A DNA stretch of 64,000 nucleotides from Anthostomella pinea. Its lineage: Eukaryota > Ascomycota > Sordariomycetes > Xylariales > Xylariaceae. Every line of letters starts with the position of its first letter. Positions within the stretch are counted from its first letter, which is position 1. The position numbers were made by a program, and so were the translations under genes. The notes under the pieces are model-generated. The model was given only the letters and a program-made list of their open reading frames with translations, did not search any database and had not been told where the DNA came from. Below, piece by piece: positions 11,952-22,702 of this stretch. The stretch covers positions 868,001 to 932,000 of the forward strand of contig CAUWAG010000004.1 of assembly GCA_963556695.1 (NCBI GenBank), written 5' to 3'.

Positions 11952-13631
11952 CGTGGATGGTGACTCGGCGGTCGTCGACGCGAAAGGTGGCAGGGGCGTC
12001 GATGCGCCGATGCGTCGATGGATGGCGTTGTGGATGAAAAAGGATAGAAAGGAGGGATGCGCGAAGCAGGAGGCTGTCGCTCCAACGAAAATGTTAATGA
12101 GACGCGAGCTTGCCTGCACACCTGGCCCAGCTTGGGTTATTAGGATACGACCCACTAAATTCCGTGTCGTGGTTTTAATGGCCTTGACTCTCAATCGTAG
12201 GTACCTTGTACCCCTACCTGGTCCCCCTTTCCTGCCGGTCACTGCACCTCACGTACCTAGGCACTGACTTGAATCCAAGGTAGCTTGTGAACTTGGCTCA
12301 GCTCGATGGAAATGTCAAATTTCTTCAGATGCCTACCTAATCTTGACGAGCAGTCAGTGAGAGGAGGTTTCGGTTGACTGGACTAGGCTGTCTAGGTAAT
12401 GAGTGGCGGGGGTGGCAACATTCGTGAGTGCTAACATTGAACGTGGGGAGTCTCTGCAGGTGTGTTGTCGTACTTGAGGGAGACGAACAACTCCGGTGGA
12501 TTACCACAGCACGAACTTGGTGATGGGAAAGTTGCTAGCGGGCTAGTGAAGTTCAACGTACTCCAAGTCATTCATGTGCTCCAGGATGTTGGTCAGTCTG
12601 ATAGATAGTGTGGGTGAACAATCCGTGCCTCTCAGGGTGTCCTCATGCGTTTGAGCAGGGTGAGGCATGAACTCTTCTCAGGAAAAACTCACTCGGTATG
12701 TCAAGGGCGAGGGCAGGCAAGAATCTAACGAGGCGACGGCTTTGGGTCGAGTTGGCTGGGACTTGCGTATAGTGCATGTATGATGCACCTATTCCCCGAG
12801 TGGGTGCTTGTGACTACAGAGCGCCCCGTCCATCTCACTTCCTGAGAAGTATGATGCCTAACTGGTAACATGAGGACGCAGAAGGAGGCAACATTACACG
12901 TCTAAGCAATGCCGGGGGACATGTACTGACTAGGTACTCGTGGGCAGAGCCTCGCAACCTAGCGATACTCCGGAAATTGTCAGAAGGCGATATCGTATTC
13001 ATAGCAACCGTACCACCGGTGGCATTGTGGTTATTTTCACCCGTTCTACCATGGTGTTCTCTGCCGCTATATATCAAAGGCATGGGGATGAGACCACAAG
13101 CCGCGCCGACCACGAGCCGGCAGTTGTCCTGACGAAGTAGTTGCTGAAGCTGCTACCATCACAGGCTAGGTATCATGGGTAGTATTTGGAGCTTGGAATC
13201 ATAACATGCTTCGGGGATCCTGAAGCTGCATCTACGCCATGTGATGGCCACGGAATCGACCATAACTCGCAGTCACCAAAAGTTTCAATAGTGTGATTTC
13301 AGATTACTCGCAACTCCCAAACCTGCGACTTCGAAGACCCTACTGCAAGCAGCGCAAAGTGACCGAGCCAACCGGGGGTATTGAGCACTAATCGCGCTCT
13401 GCGAACCCCTTACGCCTAAACGCCCACGTCATACGCCCACCAAGCTTGGAATCATCAAGGGCCAAACCTTTCGACCACCCAAAGGAAACGCGTCTGCGGC
13501 TGTTCTCCATGGGCCAAGGCTAATCCCGAAGCCTAACCATTCCCTTCCAACGCCTCAAAGCAGACTGTGAACGGCAGGAGCCGCTCATCCGAGACGATCG
13601 AGTCGTCCCTACGAGAGAATGCCGGTGCCTA
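11952..13631. other. Intergenic between spt16 and maf1
   Basis: 1.7 kb with no supported gene. The part next to 11951 is the spt16 promoter. Frames near 12835-13140 lack codon structure and family resemblance. Confidence 0.4.
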
Positions 13632-14802
13632 CTACATCTCCATTCTAGAGGCAATGTCTTCACTTATACCTCTTACGGAGTGCATGGCTTCGTCTTCTTC
13701 CATCTCGCTTTCACTTTCATCATACTGATCGCTTTCCTCCTCTTCTGTGTCCGGATCGTTCAGAGGGTCGATCTCGACATCCTCGTCCGGGTCCCAGACA
13801 ATCTCATCCTCGTCGTCGTCATGGTAGTCCTCATCACTGGCCACGATACGATCAGCAAGGTGGTCCCCAAGCCAGAATCGAGCGCGCTTGTTGGCACCCA
13901 GGATATTGGAGTACGGAGCGGCGTAACGTTTTGTCAAGCCATTACTACCTCGTCCATGGGGCTGTAGCGCAGGCGAGTTGAGTACGATCGGCAATCCCCT
14001 AACATAGAGGTACGCAACTCGTTTCTTGGTTTTGTTAAAAAAGAAAAAGTGCATACGCCATATAGCGGCCTCGTCACCGTCGAAAGGATCGTCTGTCGGC
14101 TGATACGAAAAGGCAGTACAGTCCTTCAAAGTCATCTCCTTGTCGATCATGTTCCACATCTGGGGACTCCAAGCAGGGCTACTGGTCGCAAAACCTCCAC
14201 CAGCTGCATTGAGGGAAGGCGAGCTGCTGTAGGCACGGTACGATGAGTTCGGATCAGGGGCCAGGAGTGACGTGCCGTGCGGACGCACGTTGTTCAGCAT
14301 ACTGTCAATGCTAGCCATTACGTGGCGCAACTCCTTCTCGCGGCGAAAGTCTGTGGGACGCAGGACATGCGAGAAATCGTAATCGGGATGGCTGGCATTG
14401 AGCGTCGCAATCAAGTAGGCGAAGGTACGGCGGCTCGAGATTTCGTTGAGGGAGCCAAAAGGGCTGGAGCGCGATAGGTTCATTGAAGCAGCCATCTCCT
14501 TGCGCTGAGGAGGCGACAACGACGCGCCGAACCTTACCAGCGCAGCATGTTGCGTCTCCAAAGAGCACTCAATATTCCTGTAGAGCTTCTTGTCGGAACC
14601 AGCGGCCTTTGTCGTATAAAGATCGCATCCTCCAGTTACTCGGCAGTCGGGCGTGCTGAAGTTCAGCGCGGAGGTGATGACATCGAAATCGCGAAGTGGG
14701 AGGTACTATTTGCGCGGAACTCGTCAGCCTTATCATACGGTGTGGATGTGATGCGCGATGGAGTTGCGCGCAACACAATATGGAGTGTATGCGTACCTTC
14801 AT
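13632..14802 (-). CDS. maf1: Maf1, repressor of RNA polymerase III (2 exons)
   Basis: Nutrient- and stress-controlled repressor that binds RNA polymerase III and stops tRNA and 5S transcription downstream of TORC1. Exon 1 is only six bases, ATG AAG (14797-14802). It is followed by a 91-base intron (14706-14796, GTACGC...TAG) and exon 2 (13632-14705). The join gives MKYLPLRDFDVITSALNF, the expected family start, and 359 residues in total. The hallmark IWRMHFFFFNKTKKRVAYL is at about residues 217-235, followed by YVRG. The C-terminus is highly acidic (DDDEDE, EEEESDQ), as in fungal members. Without the tiny first exon no ATG exists for the true frame, which would otherwise appear to begin at a TTG. 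Confidence 0.95.
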
Positions 14803-16120
14803 CTTTGCGGTAGAGGCCCGGGTTCTGATTACAACACGAAAGGGAATTCCGCGAGACTTGCAATGATCGCTGCGATGCGCAATACCTGTTGCGCGTAGTA
14901 TGTTGCGCGTAGTATCACAAGTCGACTCGGAGTCAAGTAGAAGGGCGCTTTGTTAAGTTGTCGTCGTAATATAACGGATCCGGCGCCAGAGGCAGGGCGA
15001 TGCGCCTTGACTTTGGAGAAAGGTGACTGGATGGCCGTCGTCCTGTCCGGCGAATGTATTGCTTGTGCAGTGATCGCCTGAGAGTCCTTCCTGAGGAGGT
15101 AAATCAATACGATTTCAATTCAGTCCCTGCGACGTTTCAAGCAGTTGGAACGGTTCGAGCGTAAACTAGACGAGAACTCGTCTAGAAGGCAGAGGGACAG
15201 CAATGCATGATGCGATAGACGGTTTGAATGAGATTGGGTGATGTTGGCGATGAACGGACATCCAACGGGTGATGCGGAGATAGTTGTAAAGTGGAAGGTT
15301 TGGTGTTGATCTCAGGTCGCGGGAAGATGGACGGGTCGTTCATTGATCAGCTGTTTGGGCGCTGATCTGCTGTCTGACAGACAATGGAAGGGGCACACCC
15401 CCAAAGACATCACTGGGCGACGGTCCAGGTGTGCCCGGTCGCAGCATTCCTCCCTGTCCCTCCTCCTCCTCGACTTTGGAGGGGCGTCATGGGTGGGTGG
15501 CTCCCTATCAGTAGCCTCCACTAACGTCCACACCATGATGCGCCGGACAATGGAAAGTCAAACGAATGAGATAACGTCAACATGCCACGAGCATTGGTGG
15601 TGCCATGCACCCGTAACCTCGAGCCCCATCGCATGCGGGATCAAGTGCGTTGGAACCGGTGTTGAATTAGCATGTCCCATTCACCTCGTGTCCGGATACC
15701 TCCCATCGGCTTGCGGCTTTGTCTTCCAATTGCTTACGCATGTTACGCCAATGCGTGTTTGATTGGCTTGACTGCCCTGCGAGATAGGTAGTGCCCTGAC
15801 CTTCACGGCTTTGCATTGCGGACACCTGTCGCTCAATAATCTCGATATATTCGTAGCGTGGAGCTCTCCTAGATCGCCCAGGGCCATAGGAGACCGCTCG
15901 CATCTTCCCTGGATCACACCACCCAACGAGCTAGCAGCATCAGATGACTCCTGCTTGCTCGAGTGCTCTTTGCACTTCCTCTGTGACCTGTTTAGACAAT
16001 CGTATAAGCAAAGGGGCAAACGCAATGTCTTGATACCTTGTCCATTGACATCTGTACGCCAACCCAAACCATGCCATCTCGGACCGTGTAGCGCTCGTAG
16101 TAAAGTACAATGCCAATGTG
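14803..16120. other. Intergenic between maf1 and aps1
   Basis: Holds the maf1 promoter next to 14802. A direct repeat of 14 bases (TTGCGCGTAGTATG/C) lies near 14888-14915. No gene can be supported. Confidence 0.4.
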
Positions 16121-16907
16121 TTACATGATCCTCGTAACCTCGTCCTCAACCTGAGAAATAGAAAGTGTATGTCAGTGGTCTGAGAAACACGGTGTATGCG
16201 AAGCTTGGCAGGCAGCCAAGATAGTGATAGACCAGATCGTTCAACGAAAACGAAAACGGCAGCCGTGGCGGCAAACTCACCTCCATATCCTCTAAAGAGT
16301 CTTGTTGCCCTATACACCGCAGGACATTCTTCTTACTGCTCTCCTGGAGCTCTCCAGCTAGTAATATCTCGTCCAAAATGTAGTATGCCTTGGTGAAGGA
16401 GAAGATGATGTCGAGCTCGCATACGTTCCCGTAGTACTTGTCCATCTGCTCGACGTATCGGTGGATGATTTCGAGGCTGATCAATTCGTTGTCATCAGAC
16501 GAACAGCCGGCGATGAAGAAGAGCGAGGCATAGCGGCGGTAGACGATCTTGGTATCTGGACGTATGGTCAGCATGTCGGATGGTATGAACATGTTCGCAA
16601 TGGGGTTGCGGACCTTTGTACTCCAGAAAGTTACACATGCGGGTTCGCCTGGCGAGGACCAACTGGGAGACATCCTTGACAATCTTGGCCTTGTCCTTGG
16701 GGCTCAAGGTGGTGAACCATTTCGCCAGGCGCTACAGCAAGTGGGTGTGAGCTTTCTTCCCTCAAGGTCGATCTCCTGCGAGTCTGTGGGAGGGAGGGTG
16801 CAACATACCACCTTGCCCTGCCGGGAAAGCAGAATCAAGTAGCTGCCATGGCTTTAGTACGGTCCTGACATGGGCAACGAGGTGTTGACGGCATACTGGA
16901 TAGCCAT
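16121..16907 (-). CDS. aps1: AP-1 clathrin adaptor sigma subunit (5 exons)
   Basis: Small subunit of the AP-1 adaptor, which sorts cargo into clathrin vesicles at the trans-Golgi network and endosomes. Exons on the minus strand are 16897-16907 (11 bases), 16809-16842 (34), 16614-16731, 16281-16555 and 16121-16150. The introns are 54, 77, 58 and 130 bases. The join reads [15 protein letters not shown], then [46 protein letters not shown] and the end [12 protein letters not shown]. This gives 155 residues, the normal length. The longin-like fold covers the whole protein. The third intron uses a GTCCGC donor, which is unusual, but its phase and the rebuilt [11 protein letters not shown] support it. 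The KDKAKIV and ARRTRMCNF segments fit AP-1 sigma better than AP-2 or AP-3. Confidence 0.95.
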
Positions 16908-17753
16908 GATAATGCGTTCACATCACCACAGTGGAGGAAGGTTCTGAAGTTTTTGTGTGTGTTGGCCGAGGCGAGAATGGAGGTGGATCTTGTGCTGGAG
17001 CAGCAGCCAGCCAGCAACAATTTCTCTGTCATGAATATGAAGTAGTGGGGTTGGCCACGAGTGTTGAAAGGGAAAAAGCGAGACAGCTGCCCAAAGCCGA
17101 CGCCGGGCTCCCGACAGCTGGCAGCTGGCTATCAGAGCACCCAACATGAATGCTGCCTTCGCTGCCCTGTCACAATGACCTCTCCCAACCTTGGACCACC
17201 ATGCAGACAGGCAGATAATATGCATTACAAGCACGCCACTGCACGCGCAGCAGATAACCTCGGATGAGATGTTCCTATCAGTCTTTGGCCTCCTATTATC
17301 GATCACTGGTCAACATGGTCAATGACAATCCGACGGCTAGTGCCGGCGGGCGCGCAATACTCATGTCACTGTCACCGTAGGTCCGGCAGTCACCGCGACA
17401 ATGGCCATCCATGAATCCATCTCGGTCTCGCAAAGGGGAGGTAAGAGGTTGGTGCTATCACGACTCAGGTCTGCTTACAAACAACCACTTTGCTTGCATC
17501 CACCACACCATCATATGACTTCTCTGTCCGTCTGTCAAAAACACTTTCATATATAAAACAGAACTGACTACGGAGTTGGTGTGTTCATGTTGAATGTTTC
17601 TAGCTCCGATAGATACAACACCAAGTTCCAACCCACCCCACCTGGTCTATAACGCTTCATTTTTTTCTGCCCCTCCATCAACCTGCCGCCCTCTGTCTGC
17701 GCATAAGTCTTCGCTTACTACATCACTTACTTCACAAACATTACCTACCAAAT
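16908..17753. other. Shared promoter region between aps1 (-) and GCLM-like gene (+)
   Basis: The two neighbours are transcribed away from each other from this 846-base interval. Nothing in it looks coding. A TATA-like block near 17550-17558 faces the plus-strand gene. Confidence 0.45.
17550..17559 (+). promoter_or_regulatory. TATA-like box for the GCLM-like gene
   Basis: TATATAAAAC lies about 195 bases before the ATG at 17754, with a pyrimidine-rich leader in between. Placement is plausible for a fungal promoter; no start-site data. Confidence 0.4.
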
Positions 17754-18683
17754 ATGACGCGGATAATTCTATCAACGGGTAACATCGTCTCCGGTGGCCC
17801 GTCCATCATACGGAAACCCGGCACGTACCGATCCAACCTCGAGTTCACCAATTCGCTCCGCAGCAACTTCCTGGCCGCGCAACAAGACTACGCCGCGGCC
17901 CTTCAAAACGGCAATGGCGAGACCAACGGGTCGGGTCGGCCGGCGACAGATGTCTGGACAGCGAAGGAAGACTCCGCCTTATACATACCGCGCATCGACT
18001 GGGCTTCGGCGGGGCTGCAAGAGGAGCGCGCGCAATACGAAATCACCGTGAAACTATTCTTCCTGCCCACAGCACCGCCAGAGAAGCGCTCCGAATACAT
18101 CAACGAGGCCTTGCGACTGGTTACGAAAGAGCTCCGCCTAGAAACCGTCGATCTCCTAATAACCTCGTTTCCCGGCGTGTCATTCGAGGGCGACTGCGAA
18201 TGGGAGGCCGACAAGATAAACGCGACGATGGGCAATGAAGAGGAGGAGGTCAACACGTGGTCTGCGCTGGAGGCCCTGCACGAGCAGGGCAAGGTCAGTC
18301 GGCTGGGCATCGCCGAGTTCGGCAGCGACAAGCTCCAGCGGTTCATAGGAAAGGTCAAAGTCCGGCCGGCGGTCGACCAGATCAACATCAAGAACTGTTG
18401 CAACGTCCCTCCGCCGCTCGCGCTGCTTGCGAAAGACGAGAATATCGAGCTGCTGACGCACGGCGACTGCACGGACATACTCCCCAGTGGCACCCTCCGA
18501 GAACTCCTAGGTCAAGGTCTGCAAGGCGCGGGCGTCTTGGCCGACGGTGAGGATAATGCTAAGGGCCTCAGGGGTGACCTGAAGCCCGAGTGGGTTGTCA
18601 AGTATACGGCGTTCGTCAAGGACAGAGGTGTAATCGAGAACAAAGGCTACTTCGCGGGAGCTGAGCTGGTGGAAGAAGCATGA
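17754..18683 (+). CDS. Glutamate-cysteine ligase regulatory (modifier) subunit
   Basis: Homologue of the GCLM modifier subunit, which lowers feedback inhibition of glutamate-cysteine ligase by glutathione. It thereby raises gamma-glutamylcysteine output, the first step of glutathione synthesis in the cytosol. It is a single exon of 309 residues with an aldo-keto-reductase-like fold. Family signs are ALEALHEQGKVSRLGIAEF near 182-200, a barrel strand VRPAVDQINIKNCCNVPPPL near 214-233, then the segment IELLTHGDCTDILPS near 242-256. The classical aldo-keto-reductase catalytic tetrad is not evident, as expected for a subunit without oxidoreductase activity. The ATG at 17754 opens MTRIILSTGNIVSGGPSIIR and no earlier in-frame ATG competes. 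Confidence 0.88.
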   Translation: MTRIILSTGNIVSGGPSIIRKPGTYRSNLEFTNSLRSNFLAAQQDYAAALQNGNGETNGSGRPATDVWTAKEDSALYIPRIDWASAGLQEERAQYEITVKLFFLPTAPPEKRSEYINEALRLVTKELRLETVDLLITSFPGVSFEGDCEWEADKINATMGNEEEEVNTWSALEALHEQGKVSRLGIAEFGSDKLQRFIGKVKVRPAVDQINIKNCCNVPPPLALLAKDENIELLTHGDCTDILPSGTLRELLGQGLQGAGVLADGEDNAKGLRGDLKPEWVVKYTAFVKDRGVIENKGYFAGAELVEEA

Positions 18684-18889
18684 CTGGATATGGGTCTTGC
18701 ACTATGGTCTCTAGCGTTTCATGTATTAAGCTTGGTACATGGCGTTGGGCAGGTTTCTCGCGTAGAACATAACAATCAAATACACGGCCTTCACAAGCTA
18801 CCTACCTGAGCAGAAGCGACGGGCCGGAGATGTGCATTATGAGAAGCGCCAATATTCATTCATTGCGAGTTGGATCGAGAGGTGTAAGC

Positions 18890-19732
18890 CTATCCCAGCA
18901 TGCTTCTCTTCCGGCCGCGCATCCTCACCTCCTCCAGCTTCTTCAACACGATCGGTGCCTGTTTGAAAGCTTCCCTGTATGCACTCTCCAGCACCGTGGA
19001 GAACAAGGCCTCAGCTCGTGGATGTGTGCTCGCGAACGCCCTCTCCAGCACATACAGATCGACCGCGCGATCCTCATCTGACGTGCTCTGGCCCGCGAGC
19101 CCAAAGTCAATCAGCACGATCTCCCCCTCCAGCAGCCCATCGCCCTGCCCACCCGCATGCCCGTTCGCCGGCCTTTCCCTCCCCTCGCCCCACGGCCTCA
19201 ACATCATATTGCTCGTCGTCAGATCCCCATGCACGATGCCGACCTTGTGCATCCTCCCCAGCGCGCCCGCAATCCTGCGCATCAGCGCCACCAGATCCGC
19301 GTCCCCGGGCGCGTCCCCCGTAACAACAGCGTCGCCGCCCCGGCCCGCCGCCCTCTCGCTGTCGCGCCGCCGCCGCAGCCACTCATTAACACCAACGCGC
19401 ACCGGCGCGCCCGCGACCCACTCCAGCGCCAGCCAGCCCGCGGCCTCGTCGACGGCGTACACGGCGGGCACGGCCACGCCCTCGCGCCGGCACTTGACGA
19501 GGACGCGCGCCTCGGACAGGATGCGGTGGCGCGTCAGGCGCGCGTCGAGCACCGGGTGCCGCCACGGCTTGGGCGGGCGGTATTTCAGTGCGCAGGGTAC
19601 CGAGGGGAGCAGGTACGTCGTCTTGTAGAGGCGGCCTTCCGCGCCTTGGGTGATGAGCTCGGGGGTTTTCGAGGAAGGGTAGGTGAGGATCGCCGGGAGG
19701 GGGAATTGTTGGGGTTCGGTGTCGTCCGTCAT
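18890..19732 (-). CDS. bud32: Bud32, EKC/KEOPS complex kinase-ATPase
   Basis: Small atypical kinase (PRPK family) of the EKC/KEOPS complex, which makes the t6A modification on ANN-decoding tRNAs together with Kae1 and also affects telomeres and transcription. Single exon, 280 residues. Visible are the glycine-poor nucleotide loop ITQGAEGRLYK near 27-37, the catalytic Lys in CALKYRPPKPWRHP near 50, HGDLTTSNMML near 170-180, IDFGLAGQS near 208-216, and the diagnostic C-terminal RGRKRSMLG. A Gly/Asp-rich insertion (near 130-150) and another near 184-200 make it longer than the yeast protein. The gene is very GC-rich, which opens long but spurious antisense frames. Confidence 0.95.
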   Translation of the reverse strand: MTDDTEPQQFPLPAILTYPSSKTPELITQGAEGRLYKTTYLLPSVPCALKYRPPKPWRHPVLDARLTRHRILSEARVLVKCRREGVAVPAVYAVDEAAGWLALEWVAGAPVRVGVNEWLRRRRDSERAAGRGGDAVVTGDAPGDADLVALMRRIAGALGRMHKVGIVHGDLTTSNMMLRPWGEGRERPANGHAGGQGDGLLEGEIVLIDFGLAGQSTSDEDRAVDLYVLERAFASTHPRAEALFSTVLESAYREAFKQAPIVLKKLEEVRMRGRKRSMLG

Positions 19733-20670
19733 GGCGGCGATGTGGTGGTGATCTTGTGACTGTGGGGTTTTCGATTCGTGGGAGTGAGGGTGAGGGTTTT
19801 CGAGCTGGCTGTGATCATGTGGTCGTGTATCTCGTCATCGTGTAGCGGCGGACAATATGTTGTAGCTGTTGGTGGTCGGTCACCAAAGATTTGTGTAATT
19901 TGGCGGGGCTGCACAACTCCCAGTCGCCCCGCGATTGATTCCGGTAATCGATAAATCCCGTCGACATGGGCACCTGGAGTGGATGACTTGCGCCAGCAAA
20001 TCCAGGCGCCTGCCGTAACAAGAGGCAAACAGGCAAGGAAGTCACGTCCAACATCGAAGTCAATTCGATCTCAAAACTCCGAAGCATTGTCCGAGTTTCT
20101 CTCCTATTTCCTGTAACGTTCCTCATCTATCATTTCAATACCCTCTCTGTTGCGAAGCCCCAACCTCAACAGTAACGAAACACACCGCCACCAAAGCATG
20201 TGACGAGTGACGAGCAGCATAAGCGCTGCCAGGGCCGGTCCGGGGGCTGGTAACTGGCCGCCAAACCCGCCCCCTCTGCCCCCACGATGGACACACCGGG
20301 AACATTCGATGGTGCTACTCCTGCAGGTGAGGAGATGAGTGCGGTAGCCGGCGGAACATACGCACCGTGTTCTATCCAGGGCGGAGAGCGACGTTGGCTG
20401 TCATATGTATGCATGCAGAGGGCATCCTTCCCGCACCACCTGCACCATCACCATACCGAACCCAGGACGCACAGCCAGGCCCCAGCGACACACACACGCG
20501 CAGACGCAGGCCACGCCTATCAGCACCGCAAAGGGCAACACGTAAGAGAGGCGAACGTCACCAACACAATTCGCCTCTCCGCAGCTGCCGTGCTTCTTGC
20601 GCATACCATGAATCGGTAGCATTTCTGCTCTCTCTATGAACCTCAGCCGCGCAAATCTCACGTTCGCAAT
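19733..20670. other. Shared promoter region between bud32 (-) and the 20671 gene (+)
   Basis: Divergent spacer of 938 bases. I see no supported gene. A frame starting at ATG 20287 (110 codons) has no family resemblance and a His/Pro-rich composition typical of chance. Confidence 0.4.
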
Positions 20671-21474
20671 ATGGCGGACCCCTCCTCGTCGCTTCTATGG
20701 ACAGTGATCCTGCTCGTCACCGCTCTTCTGCTCGCGCTCATCGTCACCACCCACATCCTGTCCTCTTACACGATAGCCTACCTGGCCGCGCCGCGTGAGA
20801 TCAACACCTTCATCGACGCCGTCGACTTTTCGATACAAGAAAACGAGAGTTACGATTGCGACGTGGCGAGAGTGCCGAGACTAGAGGACAAGGTGCGGCT
20901 CGGACGGCTCCTCCGCGAGATTCAAAAAGGGGGCGATGACCTGCGCGAGGATTTGAATCAGCTCGTAGTCGCAGAGGGCGGTACTACATTGCACACCAGC
21001 GCTCGAATACTATGGGCGAGCCATAGGAGACAGTTGGAGGACAGGGTGCGGAGGCTGGACATCTTGCGCATGCGATTCTTGGTGGTGTATATGGGCATCG
21101 TCGCAACGTCGGCAGGGGAGCGAGGGAGGCATGCCGAGAGGACGACACCGAAAGACATCGAGAAAACACCCATACACACCCCTCGTGCGTCTCGGCCGGG
21201 CATACACAAGTCCTTGACGGACAGTATCAAGCAGCGGCCGCCGTTGAGGCGGCTGGCTACCCAGGCAATGGGGCATAACGAGAAGACCGAACAGCCACAT
21301 CGAACTGGATGGATGGGCGTGGTACAAGAGCTACAACGCTCACCACTTATGCAGAAGCGACATGCCTCTATTGAGGAAGCTATGCGATCGCCGCCGGTTA
21401 TGACGCCGTTGGGTAGCCCGCTGGCTCTGAGCCCAATCGCCAGGACACCTTCACCAATGACCATCGACTCCTAA
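20671..21474 (+). CDS. Uncharacterised single-pass membrane protein
   Basis: Single-exon gene of 267 residues; I do not recognise a named family. Residues 8-30 form one strong membrane segment (LLWTVILLVTALLLALIVTT), so the remainder probably sits on one side of a membrane. Residues 45-140 are charged and look helical, with regular Glu/Arg/Leu spacing (RVPRLEDKVRLGRLLREI, then RRQLEDRVRRLDILRMRF). The final 100 residues are basic and Pro/Ser-rich, with repeated TP/SP pairs (TPKD, HTPRAS, MTPLGSP, LSPIARTPSP) that could be proline-directed phosphorylation sites. The ATG at 20671 follows a leader with no in-frame ATG. Probably a real, conserved fungal gene, function unknown. Confidence 0.65.
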   Translation: MADPSSSLLWTVILLVTALLLALIVTTHILSSYTIAYLAAPREINTFIDAVDFSIQENESYDCDVARVPRLEDKVRLGRLLREIQKGGDDLREDLNQLVVAEGGTTLHTSARILWASHRRQLEDRVRRLDILRMRFLVVYMGIVATSAGERGRHAERTTPKDIEKTPIHTPRASRPGIHKSLTDSIKQRPPLRRLATQAMGHNEKTEQPHRTGWMGVVQELQRSPLMQKRHASIEEAMRSPPVMTPLGSPLALSPIARTPSPMTIDS

Positions 21475-22702
21475 GCATATTCAATGTGGGATGAAGCTTT
21501 CTGGCATTGGGAGATAACCGCAAGGCCTCTTCTAACATCGAGTTCGCCCCCTGACGCCCGCATGTTCAATTTCGCAAGCACGAGACTTACATGTTGTCCA
21601 CCCACACCCTGACTGTCCAGGAAACCCCGAACCCTCCTCCGCAACTCCCGCGAATGGAACCCCTGCGAATGGGCTACCCCATCTACCCCAATGCTGGTGG
21701 TCCCAACTCGGGAAGTGGTGAAGGTTCCTTCTTCTAGGCCGTCATGACGCTTGTAAATCGATGATACACGAACTTTCCACAATGAGTTCAATGTGTGATT
21801 TCTCACGACGAATACGAACCCTAGCTCGTCCTGGTTATACGACTTTACTCGAATCACGACCTCTTATGAGCACAGCGTTGAAATACGCAGCATCACGATC
21901 ATGAGGACAAACAGAACTGGTTGACACATGAGCATTTACGCCCAACCCTATACGTGGAGTTTTCGGTCACATCATCTGGATTTTAGATACCCCCTATTCA
22001 CTGCATATTCAATTCCTCCACTTCACCTCATTAGCATTAGTACCCCTTTCCTGTTGATAACTTTGGATTATGCTTCTTTAACAAACTCTTCACTCAAACG
22101 TGCTTGGAATTCATGAACTACTCCATGAATATGTATGTACGGGGTTACTAGTGTAGGTGACTGGACAAGTGGGTGATATACTGTTTGGGTTTGGGAATTG
22201 GGCCAAGGTACCTGGATCGACAGATGTACTTCGCATGCAATGCATATATTCCTCAAGGACTGACTTCGCGGCTACCTCTTGCGACTTGTGTCGGGGAGTT
22301 TCGGCATCTACAGCATTGCGCAGTCCTATGTCTCCCATTGTCACCGAGCTTATAGTATACGCACACCGAGTGTTTCCCAAATCATGGAGCGAATGATTGT
22401 GAGTGTCACTGTAAAACTGAGTAAATATATGGAGTAGACAGTATACACACTATACGTTAGGGATGTTGATCACCCGCCTGCCGGACACCCGAAGCCGGGA
22501 AAGTTATCACCCCGCGGGGAAGCATTCCACCATCGGATCCGATGTTCGGAAGCTACCGCAACCCTCGACTCATCCCGAGGTCCAGCAACTAACTGAGTTC
22601 CCAACCCTCCTCTTAATATAAGTTCTCACCGCATCTGAACTTCAAACGTACATACAGCGTTACTTACATATTCGTCCCAATCCTTTCTAAGATCGTACGG
22701 GC
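21475..22702. other. Intergenic interval
   Basis: 1.2 kb with no supported gene. The right end (from about 22440) is the promoter and leader of the carboxymuconolactone-decarboxylase-like gene, with an AT-rich TTAATATAAG near 22613. Confidence 0.4.

Noticed and set aside
18900..19628. 242-codon plus-strand frame opposite bud32
   Set aside because: It mirrors a GC-rich gene with clear kinase motifs; its Ser/Pro/Arg-rich translation has no family resemblance. Antisense shadow.
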